DNA of 64,000 nt from Beijerinckia mobilis (GCF_000745425.1 NZ_JQJH01000017.1:19176-83175), one strand, 5' to 3'; positions 37,439 through 47,804 are shown, counted from the first letter of the stretch. Numbers and translations are program-made. Notes: generated by a model not told the origin, from the letters alone.

Positions 37439-37831
37439 AGCGATTATCGCATTCTGCATTCCATCGATCCGAAGACAGGGCATCGCTTTGCAAGCGTCGT
37501 TCGATAATGAGGATTTGGAAGCGATCCCCTACAGGACAAACCTAGAAACGAAAATTTATTCCAAAACTATTCGAGACATTTACGAAAATAGAGAATATCC
37601 TTCCCGCGCCATGTAACGCCGCGAGCCTCTAAAAGTTTCCACGAGAGAACACATTCGGATGGTTCCGGATGGTCCTTCTTTGTACATTTCTTGATAGAAA
37701 CGGCGCATGGGACGTCATGCTGTCCGGGATTCGCTATACCCTCTGGGGAACAAGTTCGCTTCCGAACTCATGGATTGCAAGAGCATCCATCATACGCGCC
37801 AGTGATCCATGTGACTTAACAGGAGCTTGGT
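37439..37831. other. Gene-free stretch
   Basis: No gene is supported. The frame at 37669-37911 overlaps thiE and has no features of its own. Confidence 0.4.
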
Positions 37832-38452
37832 TTATCGAGCGACACCTTGCTGAAGAAAATGACGCGTCGCCTCCAGCCAGGCCCCCGTTCTTTGTTCTGG
37901 ATCGGGATTGAGGCTGATGTCGGTCACCACGGCAGCACTATCGGCACCAGCTTCCAGAACACCTGCAACGCGTCCCAGCGTAATGCCGCCGATTCCAACG
38001 AGCGGAATATCACCAATCCGCTTCTTCCATTCTCCCAGGCGCTCAAGCCCCTGCGGTGCAAAAGGCATTGCCTTCAAGATCGTCGGATAGATCGGCCCAA
38101 GCGCAACATAATCGGGGTTGATCGACAAGGCTCGTTCGAGTTCAGGCTCGTCATGGGTGGAAACACCCAGGCGCAGACCAGCGCGCCGGATCGCGGGCAA
38201 GTCCGCCGTATCGAGATCGCCCTGGCCGAGATGGATGTAATCGCAGCCGAGATCAATCGCTTCCCGCCAAAAATCATTGACGATCAATTGCGCGCCATAG
38301 TTCGTGCAGAGATTTTTCGCACGAATAATTTCGTCCCTCAGACCATTGCCATCAAGGTCCTTGATCCGCAATTGAACGAGTTTGACCCCACATGGGAGCA
38401 GACGTTCAAGCCAGTTGGCGCTGTCGACGATCAGGTAAAATGGATCCAGCAT
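37832..38452 (-). CDS. thiE: Thiamine-phosphate synthase
   Basis: 206 residues. ThiE joins the pyrimidine and thiazole halves of thiamin. Family motifs are seen: VQLRIKD at about 27-33, LIVNDFWREAIDLGCDYIHLGQGD, LGVSTHDEPEL, YVALGPIYPT and VGIGGITL. The start overlaps the thiG stop (TGATG). It is the last gene of the minus-strand thiO-thiS-thiG-thiE operon. Confidence 0.93.
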   Translation of the reverse strand: MLDPFYLIVDSANWLERLLPCGVKLVQLRIKDLDGNGLRDEIIRAKNLCTNYGAQLIVNDFWREAIDLGCDYIHLGQGDLDTADLPAIRRAGLRLGVSTHDEPELERALSINPDYVALGPIYPTILKAMPFAPQGLERLGEWKKRIGDIPLVGIGGITLGRVAGVLEAGADSAAVVTDISLNPDPEQRTGAWLEATRHFLQQGVAR

Positions 38453-39258
38453 CAGGCAGTATCCCGGAAGGCGAGGCCGCTCATTGGCGTCGAGGGAGCA
38501 GCCATGTCGCGCGGCTCCATCGGTTGGGAGAGATAGGCGAGCCTGCCAGCCTCCACGCCGAGTGCAAAGGCTCGCGCCATAGCAACGGGATCGCCGGCCT
38601 TGGCAATAGCCGTATTGAGCAGAATGGCATCATAACCCATTTCCATCGCCGCCACTGCATGCGAGGGGGTGCCGATGCCGGCATCGACGATCAGCGGAAT
38701 GTCGGGAAAATGTCCGCGCAAGGACCGCAAGGCATAGGGATTATTGAGTCCGCGCCCCGAACCGATCGGCGCGGCCCAGGGCATCAAAACCTCGCAACCC
38801 GCCGCGAGCAATTTTTCGGCGACGACCAGATCATCCGTCGTATAGGGAAAAACCTGAAAACCCTCGCGAGAGAGAATTCCCGCAGCCTCGACCAGTCCGA
38901 AAACATCCGGTTGCAGAGTGTCGTCCTCGCCAATGACCTCCAGTTTGATCCAGGAGGTTTCAAACACTTCGCGGGCCATTTGCGCCGTTGTGACGGCCTC
39001 CTTCACGGTGCGGCAGCCGGCAGTGTTGGGCAGGACCCGCAGTCCTTGTTCCCGAATGAGTGTCCAGAAATGCTCACCGGCGCGGCTCGCTCCGGATTCT
39101 CTCCGCAATGAAACTGTTACAACCTCAGCGCCGGAAGCACACAAAGCATCGCTGAGCACGCTCGGTGAAGGATATTGGGCCGTACCGATGAAAAGACGCG
39201 ACACGAGCGTCGTGCCGTAAACGGCAAACGGCCTTGCATCCTTATCTTCGCTCATCAA
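38452..39258 (-). CDS. thiG: Thiazole synthase
   Basis: 268 residues (a second ATG one codon in). ThiG forms the thiazole ring from deoxyxylulose phosphate, dehydroglycine and the sulfur carried by ThiS. The Schiff-base Lys is in [17 protein letters not shown] at about 102-118. Other marks are [41 protein letters not shown] and [11 protein letters not shown]. It lies between thiS (130 bases upstream) and thiE (overlapping). Confidence 0.95.
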   Translation of the reverse strand: MMSEDKDARPFAVYGTTLVSRLFIGTAQYPSPSVLSDALCASGAEVVTVSLRRESGASRAGEHFWTLIREQGLRVLPNTAGCRTVKEAVTTAQMAREVFETSWIKLEVIGEDDTLQPDVFGLVEAAGILSREGFQVFPYTTDDLVVAEKLLAAGCEVLMPWAAPIGSGRGLNNPYALRSLRGHFPDIPLIVDAGIGTPSHAVAAMEMGYDAILLNTAIAKAGDPVAMARAFALGVEAGRLAYLSQPMEPRDMAAPSTPMSGLAFRDTA

Positions 39259-39388
39259 GTCTTCCTCCCTTTCCGTAAGGGATCCCGCATTGCGATTCCC
39301 TCGTCGCCTTGTCTCTTCGGGTTTTGGCGTGTGTTTTAATGGCTACTTCGGCAAGCCGAATGGCGTATGGCCAAACCTTGTGTTGCCT

Positions 39389-39586
39389 TTAGCCACCCTG
39401 GCGGGGCACCAGAATTTCGACCTGGTCACCAGTTCTCAACGGCGTCGCGCTTCGTTGGTCGCGCCGCACAAAAGTCTGGTTTACAGCAGTTGCCACCATC
39501 GCCTCTGTATAATCGAGTTCGCGCAGCAGCGATTCAAGCGTCACTGCCGCGACGTCAAGCTCTTTGCCGTTCACGCGAATCAACAT
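39389..39586 (-). CDS. thiS: Sulfur carrier protein ThiS
   Basis: 65 residues. A ubiquitin-like sulfur carrier whose C-terminal Gly-Gly is turned into a thiocarboxylate. The sequence runs from MLIRVNGKEL to VEILVPRQGG, with the required GG end. GGAGG at 39594-39598 serves this start. The start lies inside the 3-prime end of thiO (overlap of about 30 bases), so translation is coupled. Confidence 0.93.
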   Translation of the reverse strand: MLIRVNGKELDVAAVTLESLLRELDYTEAMVATAVNQTFVRRDQRSATPLRTGDQVEILVPRQGG

Positions 39587-40568
39587 CCATGACCTCCGGG
39601 AAATAAGCACCTTCAAGAATTGTGCGCCTGAGCCTGCGGGCCACGGGCGGCGCAAGCAGGAAACCGTGCCGATAAAGGCCATTCGCCCGGACCATTCGCC
39701 CCTCGATCCGAAAACGCGGCAGATTATTGGGAAAAGCTGGTCTGAGACCTGCCCCGGTCTCGATGATTTCCGCCTCGCCGAAAGCCGGGTGAACAGTCAT
39801 CGCCGCACTGAGCAATTCGACCATGGAGCGCGCGGTAATGCGTCCTTCCTCCTCATTTTCGATGGAAGTCGCGCCGATCATGAAACGCCCGTCGCCGCGG
39901 GGGACGATATAGACCGGAAAACGCGGGTGCAGAAAGCGAATGGGCCTTGCGAGAGTGATCTCCTGCGTCCGCAGAACCAACATCTCGCCCTTGACGCCAC
40001 GGAGATCCGGCAGCGCCCCGCGTCCCGCAAGCCCCCGGCAATCGATGATCCAGTCGGCTGGCACATCTGCCGGATCGGAAACATCGACGCCAAAATGCAG
40101 CTTGACATTCGGCATGGCGGCGAGCCGTTCGGCCAGCGCACGGGTCGCCTCACGTGGATCGAGATGCGCTTCCTCGGGAAAGAAAAGAGCCTCGGAGAAA
40201 CGCCCCTGGAGGTCTGCTTCCAACAGGGCAAGCTCCGCGCCATCCAAGCGCTTATAATGGCTGGTGAGGCGCGAGAAACGGTTCAGTTCCGGCCGGTCCC
40301 TGGCTGCTGCCAGAACGAGGCTGCCTTGCCGTGTCGCCACCGGTACATCCGAGGTCCAGAAGTGGAGGGCTTCCTGTCCCATATTGCAGACGAGCGGTTC
40401 GGCGCTTTCAACCTCACACCAGGGGGCAATCATGCCGCCCGCGAGAAAGGAACATCCAAGTCCAGGACCCTGGTGACGTTCTATCAGGTCGACTTCGACG
40501 CCCGCCGAAGCGAATTCGAAAGCCGTGGACAGGCCCATGATGCCCGCGCCAATGATGCTTATGCGCAT
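39555..40568 (-). CDS. thiO: Glycine oxidase
   Basis: 337 residues. ThiO is a flavoprotein that oxidises glycine to the dehydroglycine used by ThiG. The FAD motif GAGIMG is at 7-12 and is followed by the DAO-type segments GCSFLAGGMIAPW, RFMIGATSIENEEEGRIT and a C-terminal NGLYRHGFLLAPPVARRL. It is the first gene after the TPP riboswitch and overlaps thiS. Confidence 0.92.
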   Translation of the reverse strand: MRISIIGAGIMGLSTAFEFASAGVEVDLIERHQGPGLGCSFLAGGMIAPWCEVESAEPLVCNMGQEALHFWTSDVPVATRQGSLVLAAARDRPELNRFSRLTSHYKRLDGAELALLEADLQGRFSEALFFPEEAHLDPREATRALAERLAAMPNVKLHFGVDVSDPADVPADWIIDCRGLAGRGALPDLRGVKGEMLVLRTQEITLARPIRFLHPRFPVYIVPRGDGRFMIGATSIENEEEGRITARSMVELLSAAMTVHPAFGEAEIIETGAGLRPAFPNNLPRFRIEGRMVRANGLYRHGFLLAPPVARRLRRTILEGAYFPEVMDVDSRERQRA

Positions 40569-40659
40569 GGATACGCCCTCTCAGCTGAAGAAAGGAGGAC
40601 GAAAGGCCGGGATGGAATACGGCGAGCGCCGAAAAGGACGGAAATATATCATGTCGATT

Positions 40660-40760
40660 TGCCCTCCCTCCGCCAGCGTGAACTGGATCAGGTTCAAAGG
40701 GTCGCCGGGCCGCCATGGGCGCTGCCAGCCTCTCAGCCCCCTGCCGGGGCTCCCCTGGTC
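40660..40760 (-). promoter_or_regulatory. TPP riboswitch (THI box) of the thiOSGE operon
   Basis: On the minus strand the conserved elements run in order: GGGGAGCCCC near 40755, CTGAGAGGCTGG near 40730, then GACCCTTTGAACCTGATCCAG (about 40680-40700) and CACGCTGGCGGAGGGA near 40670. These are the pyrimidine- and pyrophosphate-sensing elements of the TPP aptamer. It ends about 90 bases before the thiO start, enough for an expression platform that hides the ribosome binding site when thiamin pyrophosphate is bound. Confidence 0.93.
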
Positions 40761-41182
40761 TCTTGATCATCAAGTCTTTCGACATCGAGGCTCTGCCAGT
40801 GTCCACCCCGCCTAGCGCTCCAGCCAGGCTGGCGCATCTTTATCAAGGAGGATCGCCAAACGGTTCAAAAAGTTTGAAAACACCCCGGATTCAGGGGGTA
40901 GCCGCTCGGAAACATCCAGATTGCTGCAGGATCACCTCGACCATCGGTCTTGATATCGTCACCGATTTAAGCACAGGCGCTCGCAGACGCAAGTGGGTTT
41001 CCATGAGCCAAAAGGACCATGCGTTGCGATGCCGCTCGTTAGGCGGAGTCTTTGCGCAAAGTGCTGCCCACTCCTCTCGACGCATCGCTGCGGTGAACCC
41101 ATTAAATCGGATGGGCCTCTATGAGGGGACCACGGCGATCTGCTAGATCCTCGATGCATCTTCTCTTTCATCGAGTCCCAGA
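40761..41182. other. Region upstream of the riboswitch
   Basis: It should hold the thi promoter (minus strand) and the GST promoter (plus strand). No gene is supported. Confidence 0.45.
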
Positions 41183-41785
41183 ATGAAGCTCTTTTACAGC
41201 CCGGCATCGCCCTACGCGCGCAAGGTGCGGATCGTCGCGATGGAAACTGGTCTTCATGACCGCCTTGAGATCGTTTCCGTTGATACATCAAATCCCAACA
41301 ACGGTCTTGCCGATCACAATCCGCTCTCCAAAATTCCGGTTCTGGAAACGGAATTCGGCCCGCTCTACGATAGTCCTGTCATCTGCGAATATCTCGACAC
41401 ATTGCACGCGGGCGAGAAATTGTTTCCGGCGGAAGGCACATCACGCTGGAAGGCGTTGCGCTGGCAGGCACTCGCCGACGGACTCCTCGATGCCGCACTG
41501 CTCATCCGCTATGAGCAGACGCAACGGCCCACAGAGCGCCAATATGACGGTTTCATCGACAAACAGAAGAGCAAGATTGCCGGCGCGCTGGACTATATGA
41601 ATGGAAATGTTCGTGAGCTCGAAGCGCCGCTGACGATCGGCACCATAGCGGTCGCCTCCGCGCTCGGATATCTCAATCTGCGATTTGCCGATCTTGCCTG
41701 GCACGATACACATTCCGATCTCGCGCTATGGCACAAACAATTTGCCGCACGGCCTTCCTATGTGAATACACAAGTCGAGGGATAG
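41183..41785 (+). CDS. Glutathione S-transferase family protein
   Basis: 200 residues. The N-terminal thioredoxin-like domain (1-78) has the glutathione site: SPASPYARKVRI with Ser/Tyr candidates at 6-11, KIPVLE and the conserved DSPVICEYLD (64-73). The C-terminal helical domain (about 85-200) follows. It is a cytosolic transferase of unknown substrate, divergent from the thiamin operon. Confidence 0.9.
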   Translation: MKLFYSPASPYARKVRIVAMETGLHDRLEIVSVDTSNPNNGLADHNPLSKIPVLETEFGPLYDSPVICEYLDTLHAGEKLFPAEGTSRWKALRWQALADGLLDAALLIRYEQTQRPTERQYDGFIDKQKSKIAGALDYMNGNVRELEAPLTIGTIAVASALGYLNLRFADLAWHDTHSDLALWHKQFAARPSYVNTQVEG

Positions 41786-42115
41786 AGCCCCCTCACAATC
41801 AAACCATTGCCGTTTCCAACAATCACTAGAAGCCATCTCGTCAAGCACGAAACACCGCCAATCACGTCGATTTTTGTGCTTGATAAAACGATGGATACAC
41901 AGACGCCCTTGACCATCATGGCGTGTAACATAAAATCTCGGGACGATAACTCCCTGATCTGTCCTGACCGAGATTCGACCCCAGAGACCGTGGCCCAGCG
42001 GGTTGCCGCCGAACCTCATGATCGCAATTGGTTGTGATCAATGAGGAGTGGCAGAAACATTCAAATCACGTATCTATGGTCTCCGCGCTCCGGAACGACC
42101 ACGTATTCGTCTTGC
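41786..42115. other. Gene-free stretch between convergent genes
   Basis: No gene or clear terminator seen. Confidence 0.4.
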
Positions 42116-43900
42116 TTACGCCTCGCGATAATCGAGCAGAATGAGGCCGACCAACAGGACAGCAAAAGGCCAGACCCATGACGCCACACGGCTGATCCTG
42201 CCATCGAGGCGCAGTTCGAGCCAGCGCGCCCACCCCGCGATAATGCCGCAAAGCGCCAGCGGTACATGGCTCATCTCGACCAGCAATTCATCCTTGATAT
42301 TAGCGATCGCATGGGAATGCGTCAGTAACAATGCACCGCCCAAGGCCGTCGCAAGGGGAAAGACCAGCGCCGCCTTATTGTCTTTTCCACCCTGTATGCG
42401 GACACGCCATTCGAAGAAGCCGAACACGGCAACAAGCAGGATGAAGACGCGGTGCTGTGCTACCTCAGGATCACGCAGGGAAGCAAAAAAACCGACATCT
42501 CCCAAAGGCCATGCGGATTCGTCGGAACGGAGAAATAAAAAAACGGCCATGACGATAAACAGCAGCGGCCAATGACGAGCCCAGCGGCCCCAGTGGAAAT
42601 GCTCGATCAAAGCAAGAAGGCCAATCAATGCGACGAAAACACCAGCCCAGTGATGGTTGTATTCGGACCAGGCAATATCCTCGGCGCTGATGGGCAAAAA
42701 GATACCTTCTCCCGGAACATAGGCCTGTGGCACTTGGGCCTGTAGCGCTTGGGCCTGTAGTGCTTGGGCCTGCGGCGCTTGTGACTTATGGTCTCGGTCT
42801 GCAGCAGCGGTCTGCGCCTGCAATCTGGCAATTGTCAGATGATCGTGAGCGGGGCTCGTCAGGCGGATGGGAAATTGCGGTTTTATGCGCTCGACGATTC
42901 CCGGCCAGCTAACACGATCCTGCGTCAGATCGATCCCCGGCGGTAGCGAAGTCAATGAAGCTGCGGTGAAGAAAACAGTGATACCGATGCCGATCTCCAC
43001 TTCGGCAAAACGCTTCAATCGCAAAATGGAGGTCGCGGGATTGCGGCGCAAAGCTTCCACCGTCAGGAAATTGCCACCGCCGAGCAGTAACAACAGAAGG
43101 AGCAGAAACACCTTGGTCATGACCATGATACCATATGCGGTACCATAAATCGCCTCGATCGAACCGATATAGCCAACCGCCATCATCATGCCCGAACCGA
43201 TGATGGCGGCCACCGAAGCCATGGCCATCAGAGAATAACGGCGCCCGATCAACCGCCAATCAGAGCCGTCGCAGCATTGGTTGAGCGCGATAAGAAAACA
43301 GGGCAGTCCACCAATCCAGACACCGGCCCCAATCATATGCAGCGCATCGGCGATCAGAAAGGGCCCGCGATCCCCGGGTCGGCTCACGGCATGCGTCAGC
43401 GAGAGCTGTGCTATGAGGATCACAGGGGTAAGGCCGATCAAAATGACAGGACGGAGCCGTTTCTCCACGCCCTGCGCCAGAAGTCCGATAACAATAGCAC
43501 AGACGGCAATGATGAAATCCGCACGGGCAAAATCGGCTCCAGCCGCCTCAATCCATGAGATTTGTAACGTCCCGGCCAGAACCATCACATTCAAGGCCAG
43601 ACTACACAAGGCGAAACCAGCGAAAGCGAGGGCGCTGATACGCAGGATTGTTTGACAATACCGGCCAATCTTTTTGCCATCGGCCGATAGCCGCACCCGC
43701 AAGGGCAACAGAAGCAGAAACAGAAAGGCCAGACTGCCGAATGTGAAGGATTGTGCCGTCAGAATCGCTCCGCGAAGCAGGACGGACAGATAGCCGAAAA
43801 TATCGAGGAATGAAGAGAGCGAGGGCAAGGAGCCTGTTACCGAACCGTGAAAGGAATATCGCCACGCGTAATGTGACCATCGGTGCTCAAGACCTGCCAA
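42116..43900 (-). CDS. copD: Copper resistance CopD-type membrane protein
   Basis: 594 residues. An inner-membrane protein with an N-terminal CopD domain (about 30-325, eight or so membrane helices, IADALHMIGAGVWIGGLP) and a second membrane part (about 425-594) with HH and HSHAIAN motifs. A Gln/Ala-rich linker at about 370-395 arises from a 15-bp tandem repeat. CopD is thought to take copper across the membrane together with periplasmic CopC, encoded just upstream. The ATG at 43900 lies 64 bases inside copC; a later TTG start is possible. Confidence 0.82.
   Translation of the reverse strand: MAGLEHRWSHYAWRYSFHGSVTGSLPSLSSFLDIFGYLSVLLRGAILTAQSFTFGSLAFLFLLLLPLRVRLSADGKKIGRYCQTILRISALAFAGFALCSLALNVMVLAGTLQISWIEAAGADFARADFIIAVCAIVIGLLAQGVEKRLRPVILIGLTPVILIAQLSLTHAVSRPGDRGPFLIADALHMIGAGVWIGGLPCFLIALNQCCDGSDWRLIGRRYSLMAMASVAAIIGSGMMMAVGYIGSIEAIYGTAYGIMVMTKVFLLLLLLLLGGGNFLTVEALRRNPATSILRLKRFAEVEIGIGITVFFTAASLTSLPPGIDLTQDRVSWPGIVERIKPQFPIRLTSPAHDHLTIARLQAQTAAADRDHKSQAPQAQALQAQALQAQVPQAYVPGEGIFLPISAEDIAWSEYNHHWAGVFVALIGLLALIEHFHWGRWARHWPLLFIVMAVFLFLRSDESAWPLGDVGFFASLRDPEVAQHRVFILLVAVFGFFEWRVRIQGGKDNKAALVFPLATALGGALLLTHSHAIANIKDELLVEMSHVPLALCGIIAGWARWLELRLDGRISRVASWVWPFAVLLVGLILLDYREA
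42723..42782 (-). repeat. 15-bp tandem repeat in copD (four units)
   Basis: Four 15-base units (GCCTGTRGCRCTTGG on the plus strand; 42723, 42738, 42753, 42768) encode repeats of Gln-Ala-Leu-Gln-Ala. In-frame slippage would only change linker length. Not a CRISPR array: there are no spacers. Confidence 0.85.
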
Positions 43901-44196
43901 CGCAGACGCCAGGCGCCGGGTGTCAGGGCCTTGACTTCCGTATTCAGATCATCCGCCGGAGAATCGGCAGATAGAGAAATATTCCCTTGTGTTCCATCGG
44001 GTGCATAGAGTGTCAGTTTCGAACGGGCATGATCGATACGGCTGTTGAAATGCAGATGGATAGCGACCGACTCTCCCGTCACAACAGCATTGATTGCCGG
44101 TGATGAATTGAGAACGATGGCATGCGGCAACGCCCGTTGAGAAGTGAGAAGCGCGGCCGACAGCACAAAAAGGGCTGAAAGAAAACGATATCTCAT
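43837..44196 (-). CDS. copC: Copper resistance protein CopC
   Basis: 119 residues from the ATG at 44196 (MRYRFLSALFVL). A signal peptide ends at about ALP, so the mature protein begins with HA, the N-terminal His that binds Cu(II). The CopC fold follows: LNSSPA, LHFNSRID, and the terminal STDGHITRGDIPFTVR with the second copper-site His. It is a periplasmic copper carrier; copD follows and overlaps. Confidence 0.88.
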   Translation of the reverse strand: MRYRFLSALFVLSAALLTSQRALPHAIVLNSSPAINAVVTGESVAIHLHFNSRIDHARSKLTLYAPDGTQGNISLSADSPADDLNTEVKALTPGAWRLRWQVLSTDGHITRGDIPFTVR

Positions 44197-44513
44197 GAGC
44201 CACTGAACTTGGAGTTGTTGCAATGGAACGAACGTTTCGGCAGCATGGCGCAAAAACGGCGTGAAAAGAAACCCCTCCAATTGTACGGATGAGACCAAGG
44301 GCAAAGGTAAAACCCAAGCCGGCGAGCCATGCGCGATCTAATTGCCAGCCGGCCGAGAAGATAGTGGACAAGTGCGATTGGCCATGGTCTTACGCCATCG
44401 GCGACCATTAAATTCAGATAACGCGCGGCCGCGAAAGAACTTACCCCTGCTCACGCAGGTCAGCGGCGTGCACCACCGGGCGGTCCGGATTCTTTCCAAA
44501 CATCGTGGGCCTC
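44197..44513. other. Divergent promoter region between copC and addB
   Basis: 317 bases between divergent genes. No gene or operator is recognised. Confidence 0.4.
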
Positions 44514-47500
44514 ATGCGCCGACCAAATGTCTTCACCATCGCTCCGGGGACGCCATTTCTCAAGACCTTCGCGGAAGCCTTGCGCGCGGGCCAGATCATC
44601 AACGGTCTTTCCCTCGACGATCCTTTCGCACTCGCGCAAGTCACGATTTATGTCCCGACGCGCCGCGCCGCCCGTGCGCTCGCCGATGAACTCGCCGCGC
44701 ATTTTCTGGGTGCTTCTACAGCGCCATCCTGCGGCCGGCCGATCCAGCGGGCCTTTCTGCTGCCGAGAATTCGGCCCTTCGGCGGCCTTGAGGAAACCGA
44801 AACCTCGCTTTTGTTCGATGCCGCGGCGCTTGATCTCGATGCACAAGAGGACATTCCCCTCGCCGCGAGCGACATCGCCCGCCGCATGCAATTGACCGAA
44901 TTGATTCTCAAATGGGCCGAGGCGCTTGGCCATGCGATTGTCCGGATCAGCCCGGATGGAACGATCGAGCACGACAGGACCGAAAGTTTTTCGGTCGCCC
45001 GTTCCATCACGGATGCGTGGCATCTCTCGGGGCAACTCGCGCAATTGATCGACGAACTCACCATCGAGGGCATCGAATGGGAGAAACTCGATCCGCTCGT
45101 CCTGCCGGAATTCGACGCCTATTGGCGCATCACACTGGATTTCCTGAATATAGCCATCAAGAGCTGGCCGGAGATTTGCGCCGAACAGGGCTGGATCGAT
45201 GCAGCGAAACGGCGCATCCTGCTTTTGGCGGGTGAAAGGCGCAGGCTCGACGAGGGAGAAACCGATACGCCCGTTATCGCGCTCGGCTCGCCGGGTTTCA
45301 ACCGGACGACCGCCGATCTTTTAGCCAGCATCGCCCGCGCGCCGCGCGGCGCCGTCATCTTGCCCGGGGTCGATCAGGATCTCGATGAAGCCGCCTTTCA
45401 GACGATCGATCAGGAAGGTTTCGGGCATTCCGGTTTTAGTCACCCGAGTTTTAGTCATCCTCAAGCCGTCTTTGCCCGGCTGTTGCCCATTATCGGCATC
45501 AAGCGAGAGGATATTGTCCCGCTCGGAAGCCTCAGCGCGCCGCTTGCTTTGCGCGCCCGCTTTCTATCGGAGGCGTTGCGGCCCGCCGATACGACCGATG
45601 AATGGATCAATTTCCAAAAGCAGCTCATCCCGCTCGAACTCACCGAGGCTTTGCGTGGCATTACCCTGATCGAGGCCGATGATGAACGCGAGGAAGCTTT
45701 GGCACTCGCCATCGCCCTGCGCGAGATTCTGGAAACGCCGGGCAAGACCGCCGCGCTCGTGACGCCCGACCGCCTTCTGGCCCGGCGGGTACGCACGGAA
45801 CTTCTACGCTGGAACATCGAGATCGACGATTCGGGCGGCGACCCGTTGAACACCTCGCCGCGCGGCCTTCTGGCACGGCTGGCGCTCGCCTGTATCACTG
45901 GCGGGATGAGCGCGAAGGATCTCGCCGCCCTTCTCGCCAATGACGAGGTCCGTCTCGGCTTTCCCCGCGCGGAACTTGCCGCCTCCGCGTCTTTGTTCGA
46001 AATCACGATCCTGCGTTCGCTCCGCGCCATGCGCTGGTTCGACGAGCCTGAAAAAGCCTTGAAGATCGCCCGCGACGAAGCCGAAGACGGGCATGCCCAC
46101 CCGGCGCGGGCCTGTTGCACGGAGGAGGATTGGCAACAGCTCTCCGAACTGCTTGCGCGGCTGCGTTCCGCTTTGCTGCCCCTGCGCGCGCTCACCCGCA
46201 AACATTCCCTCATCCATTGGATCACGGCCCACAGGCTGGTTCTTGGCGCGCTGGCTGCCGAGGATAATCCAGAGGAAGTGCCGACACCACGAAACGAGCC
46301 CGAGATATCGGAGGATGTGGCGGCTCTGGAAGCTCTGTTCGATGAGCTGGCCGGCGCGACGCCACGCGATCTTCTGTTCGACGCCATGACCTATGCGGCG
46401 TTTTTCACCAGCGTCAGTGCCGAAACGCGCCTGCGCGGACCGCGCCGCGCCCATCCGCGTCTGAAAATTCTCGGACTGATCGAGGCTCGGCTGATGCACG
46501 CGGACGTCATGCTGCTCGGCGGCCTTGATGAGACCATCTGGCCCCCGGCCGCTCAACTCGATGCTTTTCTCAACCGCCCCATGCGCGCCGCGCTCGGACT
46601 CACCCCGCCGGAACGTCGGCTCGGCCAGAGCGCGCATGATTTCACCCAGGCGATGGGTGCCGGAGAGGTCATTTTGAGCCGCGCCAGAAAACGTGGCAGC
46701 ACGCCAACCATCGCCTCACGTTTTCTGCAACGCATGGCCGCGCTCGCGGGCCCGGGCTTTGATTTCTGCACCATGCGCGGAGCGCGTTTTCTCAGCTTTG
46801 CGCAAAGCCTTGATCAGCCCCCCGCCGGCCAGAAACCGGACATGGCAAGTGGCCGTCCAAACCCCAAGCCTCCGCTCGATTTGCGCCCACGGCAATTGAG
46901 CATCACGCGGATCGAGACGCTGCAACGCGATCCCTATGCGATCTATGCTGAATTGATTCTCGGCCTGGGTCCGCTCGATCCGCTTTGTGCGGCATTGGAC
47001 CGGCGCGAGGATGGCATCGCGATCCATGCGGTGCTGGAACAATGCGGCCGCGACTATCCTGAAGGGCCGCTTCCAGCGACCATCCGCGACCATCTGCTGG
47101 AAGCGCTGCGCCACGCCCTGACGGCCAGGATGGACGATCCCGATTTCATCGCCTTCGAATGGCCGCGCCTCGCCAAAGCGATCGACGTCTATCTCGCTTT
47201 CGAAGCCGAGCGGCGCGGTGCGATCCGGCAAATCGACGTGGAATGCGCCGGCCGGCTGGAGTTCCCGCTCGACGACGGTTCATCGTTTCGCCTCACGGCA
47301 CGCGCCGACCGCCTGGAATATTGGAACGACGGCAGCATCATGCTGGTCGATTACAAAACCGGGCAACCACCTTCCGTGAAGGAGGTGCAATGCGGGCTGG
47401 CGCCACAGCTCACGCTCGAAGCCGCCATGGCCCGGCGCGGCGCTTTCGGGAGCAAAGGCAAGGCCGCCTCCTATGGCGGTCTCTATCTCAAGCTCGGCGG

Positions 47501-47804
47501 CGCCAGCGGCGGCGAGGCCAAGCCCATGAATTTCGCCTCCAAGGGCGGAAAAGCCAGTGGCAAAGGCAGCACCAAACGCAGCGCGAAAAAGGAGGCGACT
47601 GACGAGGTGGAAGAAAGCATCACCTTCGACGATGTCGCGGAGATGCATTTCGCCGGACTTCAGCAATTGCTCAACCAGTTCCGCGATCCGGCGACCGGTT
47701 ATGCCTCGCGGCTCGCGCCGAAATATGTGGGGCGGCCGCTTGCCTATGATCATCTCGCCCGTGTTGCCGAATGGGCCGCCGGCGGCGTCGACGAGGGCGA
47801 ATGA
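44514..47804 (+). CDS. addB: Double-strand break repair protein AddB
   Basis: 1096 residues from the ATG at 44514 (a GTG at 44505 is possible). AddB pairs with AddA in the helicase-nuclease that processes DNA ends at double-strand breaks. The N-terminus (FTIAPGTPFLKTFAEALRAG), the middle MLLGGLDETIWPP and LGQSAHDFTQAM, and the C-terminal nuclease (LTARADRLEYW, IMLVDYKTGQ, APQLTLEAAM) are typical of the alphaproteobacterial form. Near residues 1005-1040 there is a Lys/Gly/Ser-rich insert. The stop overlaps the addA start. Confidence 0.95.
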   Translation: MRRPNVFTIAPGTPFLKTFAEALRAGQIINGLSLDDPFALAQVTIYVPTRRAARALADELAAHFLGASTAPSCGRPIQRAFLLPRIRPFGGLEETETSLLFDAAALDLDAQEDIPLAASDIARRMQLTELILKWAEALGHAIVRISPDGTIEHDRTESFSVARSITDAWHLSGQLAQLIDELTIEGIEWEKLDPLVLPEFDAYWRITLDFLNIAIKSWPEICAEQGWIDAAKRRILLLAGERRRLDEGETDTPVIALGSPGFNRTTADLLASIARAPRGAVILPGVDQDLDEAAFQTIDQEGFGHSGFSHPSFSHPQAVFARLLPIIGIKREDIVPLGSLSAPLALRARFLSEALRPADTTDEWINFQKQLIPLELTEALRGITLIEADDEREEALALAIALREILETPGKTAALVTPDRLLARRVRTELLRWNIEIDDSGGDPLNTSPRGLLARLALACITGGMSAKDLAALLANDEVRLGFPRAELAASASLFEITILRSLRAMRWFDEPEKALKIARDEAEDGHAHPARACCTEEDWQQLSELLARLRSALLPLRALTRKHSLIHWITAHRLVLGALAAEDNPEEVPTPRNEPEISEDVAALEALFDELAGATPRDLLFDAMTYAAFFTSVSAETRLRGPRRAHPRLKILGLIEARLMHADVMLLGGLDETIWPPAAQLDAFLNRPMRAALGLTPPERRLGQSAHDFTQAMGAGEVILSRARKRGSTPTIASRFLQRMAALAGPGFDFCTMRGARFLSFAQSLDQPPAGQKPDMASGRPNPKPPLDLRPRQLSITRIETLQRDPYAIYAELILGLGPLDPLCAALDRREDGIAIHAVLEQCGRDYPEGPLPATIRDHLLEALRHALTARMDDPDFIAFEWPRLAKAIDVYLAFEAERRGAIRQIDVECAGRLEFPLDDGSSFRLTARADRLEYWNDGSIMLVDYKTGQPPSVKEVQCGLAPQLTLEAAMARRGAFGSKGKAASYGGLYLKLGGASGGEAKPMNFASKGGKASGKGSTKRSAKKEATDEVEESITFDDVAEMHFAGLQQLLNQFRDPATGYASRLAPKYVGRPLAYDHLARVAEWAAGGVDEGE

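Noticed and set aside
42723..42782. Possible CRISPR array
   Set aside because: Units of 15 bases follow each other without spacers and are in frame with copD.
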